Under the pieces are notes generated by a model. The model worked only from the letters and a program-made list of their open reading frames with translations, was not told where the DNA came from and searched no databases. From a virus: a stretch of DNA of 20,290 nt. Of this stretch, positions 6,059 through 13,141 are shown in pieces. The stretch lies in IMG/VR virus record IMGVR_UViG_3300017788_004196, positions 1 to 20,290 of that record, one strand, 5' to 3'. Numbering within the stretch: the stretch's first letter is position 1; each line of letters starts with the position of its first letter. Both the position numbers and the translations under genes were made by a program.

Positions 6059-6243
6059 TGGATGCTGAAAAAAAGCAGCAGCTTTACGGGGGTGAAATTT
6101 CTGATTATTATAAAAGACCGTTAGAAAGTAAGAACGATAATAAAGAGATAGGTCAAATTTACGATCAAATAGCAAAAAATAAAAAAACAGATTTAAGATT
6201 TAAATTTGATTCCAGCTATAACTCTAACAATAAACTTAAGTAA
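6058..6243 (+). CDS. Small hypothetical protein downstream of queD
   Basis: A 61-residue charged protein beginning one base within the queD stop (TAATG overlap), a typical coupled arrangement. It contains LYGGEISDYYKRP, then a Lys/Asn/Asp-rich stretch. No family is recognised. The last 51 nt overlap the 3' end of phoH on the other strand. It could be a real small gene of the queD transcript or a chance open frame in AT-rich DNA; the tight coupling favours a gene. Confidence 0.5.
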   Translation: MDAEKKQQLYGGEISDYYKRPLESKNDNKEIGQIYDQIAKNKKTDLRFKFDSSYNSNNKLK

Positions 6244-6930
6244 TTTACTTCTCGTAATATCATCTTCGGTAAAATGGAAGACGTGAATACCGTGAGTTTT
6301 GCTATCTTCTGAATCAAACCCGCCCATTATATTTTTAAATCCTGACTTCTGAATATCTGATTGTAAAGAATCACCTATTACAAACAACTTACAATTGCGT
6401 CCATATCTTGTTAAAATGGTTACTAACTCACTATGCTCTAGGTTTTGAGCCTCATCAACTATAACTACACTATTAGAAAATGTCGCACCTCTTAAGAAAT
6501 TTACCGGTGTGCATTTTAAGTATTCACCTTCAAACAATATATTAGTCATCTGTTTACCAACAAGCTCGTCACATTTCTCTATTAAAGGTATACTCCACGG
6601 TTTAAACTTATCGTCCACCTCGCCAGGTAAGCTGCCTAGTTTGCGTGTAGCTGATTCAACAATACTTCTTATGTAGATAATTTCATCAATCTTCTTTTCT
6701 TTAAGCATTGTAAGAGCAACGTATGTTGCACAATATGTTTTAGAAGAACCTGCAGGACCATCACAAAAAACTATGTGTGTATCATCTGCAAAAGCTTTAT
6801 CGACGAAGGCTTTATGATGTTCATTAAAGTGAAATTTCTGCTCTACTTTAAAATTGAGGAAAATATCTGATTTAATGAATTGTTTGTCTTCTCGTGCAGC
6901 CTTTTTAAGCTGTCTGTCTTTTTTAGACAT
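6193..6930 (-). CDS. phoH: PhoH-like P-loop ATPase
   Basis: A 245-residue PhoH-family protein. Walker A is GPAGSSKT at 58-65, Walker B is VVIVDE at 155-160 followed by AQNLEHSE, and FVIGD at 183-187 is the downstream sensor-type strand. PhoH domains resemble superfamily 1 helicases and are nearly universal in marine T4-like phages. The role is uncertain: RNA metabolism or stress, not proven phosphate regulation. The N-terminal 25 residues are Lys-rich. Upstream there is both a near-consensus -35 (TTGACA) and a CATAAATA box, so expression class is ambiguous. The gene is convergent with the queD operon. Confidence 0.95.
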   Translation of the reverse strand: MSKKDRQLKKAAREDKQFIKSDIFLNFKVEQKFHFNEHHKAFVDKAFADDTHIVFCDGPAGSSKTYCATYVALTMLKEKKIDEIIYIRSIVESATRKLGSLPGEVDDKFKPWSIPLIEKCDELVGKQMTNILFEGEYLKCTPVNFLRGATFSNSVVIVDEAQNLEHSELVTILTRYGRNCKLFVIGDSLQSDIQKSGFKNIMGGFDSEDSKTHGIHVFHFTEDDITRSKLLKFIVRVIAGIKFKS

Positions 6931-6939
6931 CTATATATA

Positions 6940-6969
6940 TATTTATGTTTAAATTGCCGAATTTGTCAA
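6940..6969 (-). promoter_or_regulatory. phoH promoter: overlapping sigma70-like and late-type elements
   Basis: On the minus strand TTGACA (6969-6964) is followed after 18 nt by TAAATA (6945-6940). The same bases form CATAAATA (6947-6940), a late-type box. The ATG follows after 9 nt, longer than the 5 nt of the other late boxes, so the sigma70 reading may be the active one. Confidence 0.5.
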
Positions 6970-6980
6970 TAATTAATTAA

Positions 6981-7733
6981 GTGATTTCATCTAATAAAAT
7001 AGAACAAATACATAATAGTAAAGAAGTACAAGACTTTCTTGGTTTAACTAATTTTTATAATATTAATCATAAAAAAGGCATAGGTGTCTCTCTAGACGAA
7101 CAAGAAAACTTTATGCTTAAATATTATGTAGAAATAAAAGAAAAAGACAATGAATTTCAATATACAGACTTTATAAATGATAAAGAAAAAATATTTTATA
7201 AATTGCTTCCTTTTGTTGATTTTAGTAGACATTCAAGCCTTGCTATAGGGTTAAAAGTCAATACCAATGGAGAAATTTTTAAATATATACATTTTAAATT
7301 TAGAGATTTGGTATTAAAAAATAAAAGCTACAAATTTAAATTTGCTAATTTTGAAAAATGTAGATACGGTTATTCACTCGAATACAATAAAACCTTTACA
7401 AAGAAAAAAAGATATTTTTATTTTCATGATAACAATAATAAGGAATATATAAAAAAAATTTTTGGACTAACTGTTGATACAAAAGGAGTATCACATTACG
7501 AGACATATCAAACAAAAGATAACGTTAAAGTAAATATTGTTTTTGATATTTTTAAAAACAAACAAATAACAAAAGATTTCTTAGCTAAAAATAACTTTGC
7601 AAAATTTGAAAACAATATTAATGCATTTAATTTATTTTTTAAAAAGTCACCTCTTTATTTTGGTTTTGATAAAGAAGGCAATATAAGCTTTTATTATAAT
7701 TTTAACGAAACTCTTGATAATATTACTATATAA
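6981..7733 (+). CDS. Unrecognised 250-residue protein between phoH and queE
   Basis: I do not recognise this protein. It is 250 residues, very rich in Lys, Asn, Phe and Tyr, more so than its neighbours, and its DNA is among the most AT-rich in the window. It shows alternating hydrophobic patterns typical of beta strands (SLAIGLKVNTNGEIFKYIHF, and YFGFDKEGNISFYYNF near the end), with no Cys cluster, P-loop or transmembrane segment. The repeated GxxxNTNGEIF / GFDKEGNISF pattern hints at two similar sheets. The start is a GTG at 6981; the next Met is about residue 45. An AATAAT sequence lies 7 nt before the GTG, a weak echo of the early promoter geometry. It lies directly upstream of queE, whose promoter overlaps its 3' end. 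Confidence 0.6.
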   Translation: MISSNKIEQIHNSKEVQDFLGLTNFYNINHKKGIGVSLDEQENFMLKYYVEIKEKDNEFQYTDFINDKEKIFYKLLPFVDFSRHSSLAIGLKVNTNGEIFKYIHFKFRDLVLKNKSYKFKFANFEKCRYGYSLEYNKTFTKKKRYFYFHDNNNKEYIKKIFGLTVDTKGVSHYETYQTKDNVKVNIVFDIFKNKQITKDFLAKNNFAKFENNINAFNLFFKKSPLYFGFDKEGNISFYYNFNETLDNITI

Positions 7734-7741
7734 TATATAAT
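7714..7741 (+). promoter_or_regulatory. Sigma70-like promoter of queE
   Basis: TTGATA (7714-7719), a 16-nt spacer, TATAAT (7736-7741), and the queE ATG 7 nt later. Element order and spacing are identical to the folE promoter. It is partly inside the 3' end of the preceding gene. Confidence 0.7.
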
Positions 7742-7748
7742 TTTAAAA

Positions 7749-8489
7749 ATGGACGATTATATTTTTCTTAGCGACGATAAGATTTTTTATACAATAGAAG
7801 GTGAAGGGGAATACGTTGGTACGCCTTCAGTGTTTATGCGACTCTCAATGTGCAATCTTACTTGTAAAGGCTTTGCTTCTGCCGACTCACCAAATGGCTG
7901 CGATTCATTTATTAGTTGGTCTGTCAAGAATAGAATGTCGTTTGATGAAATTTTAGATAGTTTTGCAAAGGATGGTTTTTATTATCGCCTTAAAGAAGGT
8001 GCGATTTGGAAGATAACAGGCGGTGAGCCGCTTATTCAACAGAAAAAATTACTCGAGCTCGTCGATAAATATATTTTTACATTTAAACATGTTCCGAGAA
8101 TAGATTTTGAGACCAATGCAACCATTATTCCTGATTATCAGTGGGTACATTGGGGTGCTACTTTTACGACATCGCCCAAGATGTCAAATAACGGTGATCC
8201 AATAGAAAAAAGATATAAACCTGAAGTTTTAAAGTGGCACGTAAAGCATAATTCCGGGTTTAAGTTTGTAATTAATAGTGAAGATGATTATTGGGAGATG
8301 GTGCGTATGTACATTGATCCTGAAGACATAAAAGTACCAAAGAATAGAATTTGGTTAATGCCTTGTTGCGGTAGTAGAGAAGAGCACGTACAGAAGGCCG
8401 AAATGGTAGCAGATCTTTGCAAGCGATATGGGTATAAATTTAGCCCACGCCTCCAGCTTGTTATTTGGGATAGAGCGCTTAAAGTATAA
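7749..8489 (+). CDS. queE: 7-carboxy-7-deazaguanine synthase QueE (radical SAM)
   Basis: A 246-residue radical SAM enzyme converting 6-carboxy-tetrahydropterin to 7-carboxy-7-deazaguanine. The N-terminal YTIEGEGEYVGTPSVFMRLSMCNLTC is the QueE signature. KITGGEP (88-94) is the SAM-binding GGEP motif. FETNAT and TFTTSPKMSN are further conserved strands. The cluster-binding cysteines appear as C35-x3-C39-x11-C51, with a loop between the second and third Cys, instead of the common CxxxCxxC; variable spacing is known in QueE. It is the third deazaguanine gene in this window after folE and queD. Its stop is followed after 2 nt by the kinase gene, so the two share a transcript from a promoter immediately upstream. 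Confidence 0.95.
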   Translation: MDDYIFLSDDKIFYTIEGEGEYVGTPSVFMRLSMCNLTCKGFASADSPNGCDSFISWSVKNRMSFDEILDSFAKDGFYYRLKEGAIWKITGGEPLIQQKKLLELVDKYIFTFKHVPRIDFETNATIIPDYQWVHWGATFTTSPKMSNNGDPIEKRYKPEVLKWHVKHNSGFKFVINSEDDYWEMVRMYIDPEDIKVPKNRIWLMPCCGSREEHVQKAEMVADLCKRYGYKFSPRLQLVIWDRALKV

Positions 8490-8491
8490 CA

Positions 8492-9229
8492 ATGAGAATA
8501 GCTATATCCGGTAGTGCTTGTCAAGGTAAGAGCACATTAGTAAATGATATTTTGAAGTATTGGCCGAACTATAATCGCTCAGAAGAATCTTATAGAAAGC
8601 TTTTGAAAAAAGAAAAAGTTAATATTAATAAGCTTGTAGATAAAGATGGGCAATGGAAGATTTTAAATTGTCTTATTGATGATATTCAGAAAACGGCAAA
8701 AGGTGATCATATTTTGTTTGATCGTTGCCCGCTAGATAATTTAATTTATTCAATGTGGGCTGAAGATAAAAAGACTTCAGATATTGACAAAGCATTTATC
8801 GATAAATGTATTCCTCTAGTAAAAGAGAGTATGAAATCTATTGATATAGTTTTCTTTTTACCTATTACAAAAGTAGCACCGGTAGATGTAGAGATTAAAG
8901 AAAACAGAGATATCGATAAAGTTTTTATTAAGGAAATTGACAATATTTTTAAAGCTATCACCTATGGATTAATGGTTAAAGGTGTATGCCCATTTATGGC
9001 AGATGATGATAGGCCGCCCATTATTGAAATTTTTGGGAATCCAGAACAGCGTGTTGAAATGGTAAAGCTTTATTTAAACGATAGAGGTGAACTTATTGAT
9101 GATCAATCTAGTGTATTAGATCCTGAAAATATTAGTCAAATGGAAACTATTGTAAATGCTAATAAAAAGGCGTTATTTGAAGAAAAACAAGAGACGAGAG
9201 TTAGAAATAAAATCATACGCGGACAATAA
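8492..9229 (+). CDS. P-loop kinase/ATPase of the NadR-kinase (AAA_28) type
   Basis: A 245-residue P-loop protein. Walker A is GSACQGKST at 7-15. EESYRKLL near 31-38 and HILFDRCPLDNLIYSMW at 73-89 (D77, R78) fit the NadR C-terminal ribosylnicotinamide kinase or nucleoside/nucleotide kinase group. The last 50 residues are charged and helical. Possible jobs are phosphorylating nicotinamide riboside, together with the HxGH enzyme at 395, or a nucleoside, perhaps linked to modified-nucleotide metabolism given its coupling to queE. None of these can be proven from sequence. It begins 2 nt after queE, so co-expression is likely. Confidence 0.78.
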   Translation: MRIAISGSACQGKSTLVNDILKYWPNYNRSEESYRKLLKKEKVNINKLVDKDGQWKILNCLIDDIQKTAKGDHILFDRCPLDNLIYSMWAEDKKTSDIDKAFIDKCIPLVKESMKSIDIVFFLPITKVAPVDVEIKENRDIDKVFIKEIDNIFKAITYGLMVKGVCPFMADDDRPPIIEIFGNPEQRVEMVKLYLNDRGELIDDQSSVLDPENISQMETIVNANKKALFEEKQETRVRNKIIRGQ

Positions 9230-9232
9230 ATA
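9225..9232 (+). promoter_or_regulatory. Late promoter box (AATAAATA) for the 9238 gene
   Basis: AATAAATA overlaps the stop codon of the kinase gene and ends 5 nt before the ATG at 9238. It would add late transcription of a small gene at the end of an early operon. Confidence 0.6.
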
Positions 9233-9237
9233 ATTAC

Positions 9238-9450
9238 ATGACAAAATTTAACGAGGAGTATGAACATCTCCTAGAAAATTTTAAAAGTATAAAAACCATT
9301 AGAAGAGAGTTTTATCCTAAGAATTTTAGGCTATCAGAAGACTTTATAAAGGCATTTAAAAGCGAATATAAAAGATTAGTTGATGAGGGTATTCATCCTA
9401 GAAAAGCGCTTGGTAGAATTAACAAAGCGCTAATGTTTCACGCCTCTTAA
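9238..9450 (+). CDS. Small unrecognised late protein
   Basis: A 70-residue, basic, mostly helical protein (MTKFNEEYEHLLENFK..., then EDFIKAFKSEYKRLVDEG, then HPRKALGRINKALM). The N-terminus resembles the leader of other late genes here (Phe/Tyr plus acidic residues, then LLEN). The rest could be a helix-turn-helix-like or virion-internal helical peptide; no family is recognised. A late box lies 5 nt before the ATG. It is convergent with the fibre-like gene, overlapping it by 4 nt. Confidence 0.65.
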   Translation: MTKFNEEYEHLLENFKSIKTIRREFYPKNFRLSEDFIKAFKSEYKRLVDEGIHPRKALGRINKALMFHAS

Positions 9451-10145
9451 CCGTTGTACGTGTACAACAATCTATAGAATATTACTGTGTTTGAAGGTAG
9501 CCCGTAGCCTGCATTTATGGTAAATGTTAAGTTATTAGAAGGGTCCTGTGCAATATTATCTACCCAAGGATAAGAAGATAGTCTAGTATTTACAGCAAGC
9601 ATGAAATGAAATGGTCGTATACTGCCAATTGAAATATTAGGATATGTATTAAAGAATTGTGAGAAAGAAGCAGCAACATTTGTATTCCCACCTGCAATTG
9701 TGGCTTGACCGTTTAAATCAATTACATATTTGTAAAGAGTATTTTGAAAGCTTGTAACGCTCGGGATAACAGTGGTTGTTATATAGTCATATTCGGGTGA
9801 ACCAAGAACGTAATCTGCACTTGTTACTAAGCCACCGTTTATGGTGAGGCGGTTATAAAAATCCATATTTTCAAATACACCAGTTTGATTATTAGATCTA
9901 AAATTATAACTGGAGACTGTTCCGCCTGCAGAAAGAGTATCTAGAAATGCTATAGTACCCGTCAGCTCACCAACTACCGTTGCATTACCGGCAGCATCAG
10001 TCTTTACAACATTTAAATTCTGAAAATCTATAGTTTGCGTACCGTTTTCTGTTTGAACAATCAGTAAATCGCCATCTACAGCTTCTTGAACTTGAGGTAA
10101 ATTGCTAATGTTAACAAAGTTACTATTGGATGTATTGATTGCCAT
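9447..10145 (-). CDS. Phage structural protein, fibre- or decoration-like
   Basis: A 232-residue protein rich in Asn, Thr, Ser and Gly with few charged residues, as in fibre or decoration proteins. The N-terminal region (ISNLPQVQEAVDGDLLIVQTENG, then TIDFQNLNVV) is a recurrent attachment-type segment of marine phage fibre and structural proteins. The middle shows beta-helix-like strands (GNATVVGELTGTIAFLDTLSAGG), and the C-terminal 110 residues look like a globular beta tip (YPWVDNIAQDPSNNLTFTINAGYG). No enzymatic motif is present. A perfect TATAAATA box lies 6 nt upstream of the ATG, so it is a late gene. It may be a short fibre, tail-tip or capsid decoration protein; the exact position in the virion is unknown. 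Confidence 0.78.
   Translation of the reverse strand: MAINTSNSNFVNISNLPQVQEAVDGDLLIVQTENGTQTIDFQNLNVVKTDAAGNATVVGELTGTIAFLDTLSAGGTVSSYNFRSNNQTGVFENMDFYNRLTINGGLVTSADYVLGSPEYDYITTTVIPSVTSFQNTLYKYVIDLNGQATIAGGNTNVAASFSQFFNTYPNISIGSIRPFHFMLAVNTRLSSYPWVDNIAQDPSNNLTFTINAGYGLPSNTVIFYRLLYTYNG
9453..9468. other. Inverted repeat at a convergent gene junction
   Basis: GTTGTAC, 2-nt spacer, GTACAAC: a 7-bp perfect stem with a very tight loop, just after the stop of the 9238 gene and in the last codons of the minus-strand gene. There is no following T-run on either strand, so it is not a standard intrinsic terminator. It could slow transcription or be chance. Confidence 0.3.
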
Positions 10146-10166
10146 TACTATTATTTATACTATAAT
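10135..10166 (+). promoter_or_regulatory. Candidate promoter of the glycosyltransferase operon
   Basis: TTGATT (10135-10140) is followed by TATACT (10156-10161, 15-nt spacer) or TATAAT (10161-10166, 20-nt spacer). Neither spacing is ideal. It is the only plausible promoter before the eleven overlapping genes that follow. Confidence 0.4.
10152..10159 (-). promoter_or_regulatory. Late promoter box (TATAAATA) for the fibre-like gene
   Basis: On the minus strand this is the perfect late consensus TATAAATA, ending 6 nt before the ATG at 10145. It overlaps the candidate promoter of the divergent glycan operon. Confidence 0.72.
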
Positions 10167-10178
10167 AATAAAATTAAT

Positions 10179-10979
10179 ATGGATAAAATAGGTATAGGTA
10201 TAGTTACATGTAATAGGCCTAAATTCTTCCTAAAGTGTTTTAGATCAATTCCTAATGATTATGTTTTAGCTGTTATCAATGATGGCGCGGATTTTGAAGA
10301 TATAAGTAAATTACAAGAAGAAAAACCATTTACATACTTTCATAATACGAAAAACCTAGGTGTGGGTAGATCAAAAAATAAGCTTTTTCGCTATCTTTTA
10401 GGCAGTGGTTGTGAGCATATTTTTATTATTGAAGACGATATTATAGTCAAGAATCATAAAGTCTTTGACGAATATATAAAGCTTAGAAGAAAAACCGGTT
10501 TACAGCATTTTAATTTTGGCTATCACGGGCCTGCTAATAAGGGAAATATCTCAAAAGGAAAGCCTACACCGAGATATATCTTTGATTATGGGGATATAAA
10601 ACTTGCTGTTAACACCCATAGTGTAGGTGCTTTTTGCTACTATTCAAAAGAAGTTCTAGAAAAAGTCGGTCTTATAGACGAAGATTATACAAACGCTTTT
10701 GAGCATGTTGATCACGACTACCGCATAGCTAAAGCAGGGTATTCTACACCATACTGGAACTGGCCTGATCTTGCCAACAGTACAGATTATCTTGATGAAA
10801 TTGAGTGCTCAGAAAGTAGTAGCGCAATAAGACCGAGAAATGATTGGATGGAAAATATACAAAAAGGTGCTAAATTGTTTAAGGAAAAACACGGATTTAA
10901 TCCCGCATGGCAAAACGCAGTACCAGATACAACAAGAGAAGATATTATAAAGTTTTTAAAGGAAAAAAAGAATAAATGA
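10179..10979 (+). CDS. GT-A (family 2-like) glycosyltransferase
   Basis: A 266-residue protein with the GT2 layout: IGIVTCNRPKFFLKCFRSI at the start (nucleotide-binding strand), FHNTKNLGVGRSKNKLF at 54-70, and the EDD metal-binding motif at 85-87 in IFIIEDDI. VGLIDEDYTNAFEHVDHDYRIAKAG, two-thirds along, is the acceptor-side region with the likely catalytic acidic residues. It is soluble, with no membrane segment. It should transfer a sugar from a nucleotide-sugar; donor and acceptor are unknown. It is the first gene of an operon whose members overlap, and its stop overlaps the next start by 4 nt. The operon could glycosylate phage structural proteins, DNA bases or host surface glycans. Confidence 0.85.
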   Translation: MDKIGIGIVTCNRPKFFLKCFRSIPNDYVLAVINDGADFEDISKLQEEKPFTYFHNTKNLGVGRSKNKLFRYLLGSGCEHIFIIEDDIIVKNHKVFDEYIKLRRKTGLQHFNFGYHGPANKGNISKGKPTPRYIFDYGDIKLAVNTHSVGAFCYYSKEVLEKVGLIDEDYTNAFEHVDHDYRIAKAGYSTPYWNWPDLANSTDYLDEIECSESSSAIRPRNDWMENIQKGAKLFKEKHGFNPAWQNAVPDTTREDIIKFLKEKKNK

Positions 10980-11716
10980 AAATTGCATTATTATTACCAA
11001 CTCGAGAAAGAATGAATAATAAAATTAATTTTTTAATGAGCGCGTTAGCCCGCTGCAAGAGCCCAGATAACTATACACTTTATATGGGCCTCGATAAAGA
11101 CGATCCTACTCTTCCACGATGCGTAAAATTAGCAGAAGCCATTAATAATCTTAAAGTTGTTATTATACCACCTAACCCTACCGGTAAATTTTCTTTAGGT
11201 TATTTCTGGAATACCCTTGCGCGACATAGCACAGAGGAAATTATTTCAATGCTAGGTGATGATATGGTCTTTTCTACTGATAACTGGGATGAAAAAATAT
11301 TAGAGGAATTCTCTAATGAAAAATGCCCGGATAAATTTAAATTGGTAACCGGGTTTGATGGCCATAGACAAGATCAATTTTCCGCATGGCTGTTTATACA
11401 TCGCTTTTATTTGGAAAAAACAGGATATTTTATGCGCGAAGAATTTTCTCGTAACTGGATAGATCAGTGGCTAGATAATATGTATCTTTCTTTTGGTAGA
11501 AAAGTATATCGTTCAGATATAACTATCACCCATAATCACTGGGTATTTGGCTCAACTAAGTTTGATAAAGTAGCACAAAATTTAAGAGATACAGAAGGTA
11601 AGGATAAGGAATATTCCGATCAGCTTTGGCCAGCTTTACATAATGAACGGTTAAAAGAAGCAGAAATGTGGGAGAAACTTCTTAACATTAAGTGTGATAA
11701 AGCAAAAATTGCCTAA
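10976..11716 (+). CDS. GT-A-like glycosyltransferase
   Basis: A 246-residue protein starting IALLLPTRERMNNKINFLMSAL, the usual first strand and helix of a GT-A fold. LYMGLDKDDP follows at 35-44, and SMLGDDMVFS at 91-100 supplies the DxD-like metal site (GDD 94-96). FDGHRQDQF and RNWIDQWLDNMY further on look like acceptor-region motifs. I cannot assign a CAZy family with confidence; GT2-like is the best guess. It overlaps the previous gene by 4 nt and shares one base (TAATG) with the next. Confidence 0.75.
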   Translation: MKIALLLPTRERMNNKINFLMSALARCKSPDNYTLYMGLDKDDPTLPRCVKLAEAINNLKVVIIPPNPTGKFSLGYFWNTLARHSTEEIISMLGDDMVFSTDNWDEKILEEFSNEKCPDKFKLVTGFDGHRQDQFSAWLFIHRFYLEKTGYFMREEFSRNWIDQWLDNMYLSFGRKVYRSDITITHNHWVFGSTKFDKVAQNLRDTEGKDKEYSDQLWPALHNERLKEAEMWEKLLNIKCDKAKIA

Positions 11717-12387
11717 TGAAAGTTATTAGCTTCTGCCTTTACGGTACTAAAGATTTTTATAAAGTCGGTGCTATTAAAAACGCTGAACTCTGTAAAATCG
11801 TATACCCGGATTGGAAGCCTTGGTTTTATCTTTCACCTTCTATAGAAAAAGAAGTGGCGCGTAGTTTAAAAAATCTTGGTGCAAAAGTAATGTATGTAGA
11901 TGATGCAGATTCTGCATTTTTTATGAATTACCGTTATTTTCCTTGCGCAGAAAATGACGTTGAATATGCAATTTTTAGAGACACGGATTCAAGAGTAGAC
12001 AAACGAGAAGCAGCCGCGGTTAACGAATGGGTAAAGAGTGGTAAAAGTTTACATGTTATGAGAGATCATCCTTGGCATGGTCCGAGTCCTTATGCGATGA
12101 TGCTAGGCGGCATGTGGGGGATAAAAGCTGAAAAATTAAGAAATATAAAAGATATTATTTTCAAATACCCTAAACACGATAAGTGGGGTACAGATCAAGT
12201 TATTATAACCCAGCAAATATATCCATTGTTTAATAATGACATGATTGTTCACGATGAGTTTTTTGAAAAAAAGCCATTTCCTGTAAAACGTGAAGGATTA
12301 AAGTTTATTGGCTGCCAATATGATGAAAATGATACCCCGATACATCCCGAACACTTACAAATTTTAAAAGATCATATTAATGAATAG
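11716..12387 (+). CDS. Glycosyltransferase-like protein with DTDSR motif
   Basis: A 223-residue protein. VISFCLYGTKDFYKVGAIKNAEL opens a Rossmann-like half. YAIFRDTDSR at 84-93 provides a DxD site. MRDHPWHG and MLGGMWGIKAE (115-140) look like the sugar-donor pocket of GT8/GT32-like enzymes, and WGTDQVIITQQIYP further on fits the same group. The family is by resemblance only. It overlaps the next gene by 8 nt. Confidence 0.7.
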   Translation: MKVISFCLYGTKDFYKVGAIKNAELCKIVYPDWKPWFYLSPSIEKEVARSLKNLGAKVMYVDDADSAFFMNYRYFPCAENDVEYAIFRDTDSRVDKREAAAVNEWVKSGKSLHVMRDHPWHGPSPYAMMLGGMWGIKAEKLRNIKDIIFKYPKHDKWGTDQVIITQQIYPLFNNDMIVHDEFFEKKPFPVKREGLKFIGCQYDENDTPIHPEHLQILKDHINE

Positions 12388-13141
12388 AGGATTTCTTATT
12401 GTAGTTAATAACTCTGATCTTTATAAAAATCTTAGTGATATATTAATTGAAAGCATTCTAGAATTTACCGATCTTCCAATTGATTACGTTACTATTAATT
12501 TTGATAGAAATTTTAATAATAAAAGAATAAGCTCAAGAAAAATTGTACTGAATAATGAATGTAATGAAAATATTTACTATACAAAAATTCAGGCTGCAAG
12601 AACGTCCAAGCTTTCTGAAGGGTTTTTAGTTGATGTTGATGCGGTTGTCACCCCTCTGGTAACTGAGGTGTTTAAAAGTTTAGATAGAATTAATGATAGC
12701 ATCTTGTGCCCTCTTCATCCTCAAGATCCGCACAACCAGCTTGCATTAATGAACATTCTCAACATACAGGAAAAAACTCAGCCCTATGTACATGCATCAT
12801 GTTTTCTTTTTTCACATAAAAGCGCAGCTTTTTACAGAAAATTTTTTGATATGTATAGTATAGTTAAAGCGATGAACTTAAATGATAGGGCTTACTACGC
12901 AAACTATGATGAAACATTTATTAATCTTATTTATTGGAAAGAAAAAAGAAAAGATACATTTCTTGATTGTTGCGATCCTTTTTTCGAATATGCTTTTTCT
13001 AACGAAGATTATTCTTCTAACTACCCTAAAAGCATAGGTGATGTAGAATTTAAAATAAAAGAATATGTGTGGCATGGGTGTAAGGATGTTGCTCGAGCAA
13101 GGCTTCTTTTGAACAAAGTGAGGCAAAAATATGAAAGCTGA
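12380..13141 (+). CDS. Glycosyltransferase-like protein with DVDAVV motif
   Basis: A 253-residue protein. The first 60 residues form an alpha/beta half (RGFLIVVNNSDLYKNLSDILIESI). KLSEGFLVDVDAVVTPLV at 77-94 contains the DxD motif (D85, D87) expected for a GT-A metal site. VHASCFLFSHKSAAFYRKFF and NYDETFINLIYWK are further conserved-looking blocks of the kind seen in GT-A enzymes acting on glycans. A Cys pair at FLDCCDPFF is unusual. No exact family. It overlaps the next gene by 11 nt. Confidence 0.65.
   Translation: MNRGFLIVVNNSDLYKNLSDILIESILEFTDLPIDYVTINFDRNFNNKRISSRKIVLNNECNENIYYTKIQAARTSKLSEGFLVDVDAVVTPLVTEVFKSLDRINDSILCPLHPQDPHNQLALMNILNIQEKTQPYVHASCFLFSHKSAAFYRKFFDMYSIVKAMNLNDRAYYANYDETFINLIYWKEKRKDTFLDCCDPFFEYAFSNEDYSSNYPKSIGDVEFKIKEYVWHGCKDVARARLLLNKVRQKYES

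Noticed and set aside
9453-9468. Bidirectional intrinsic terminator at a convergent junction
   Set aside because: The 7-bp stem has only a 2-nt loop and no T-run on either side; kept only as an inverted repeat.
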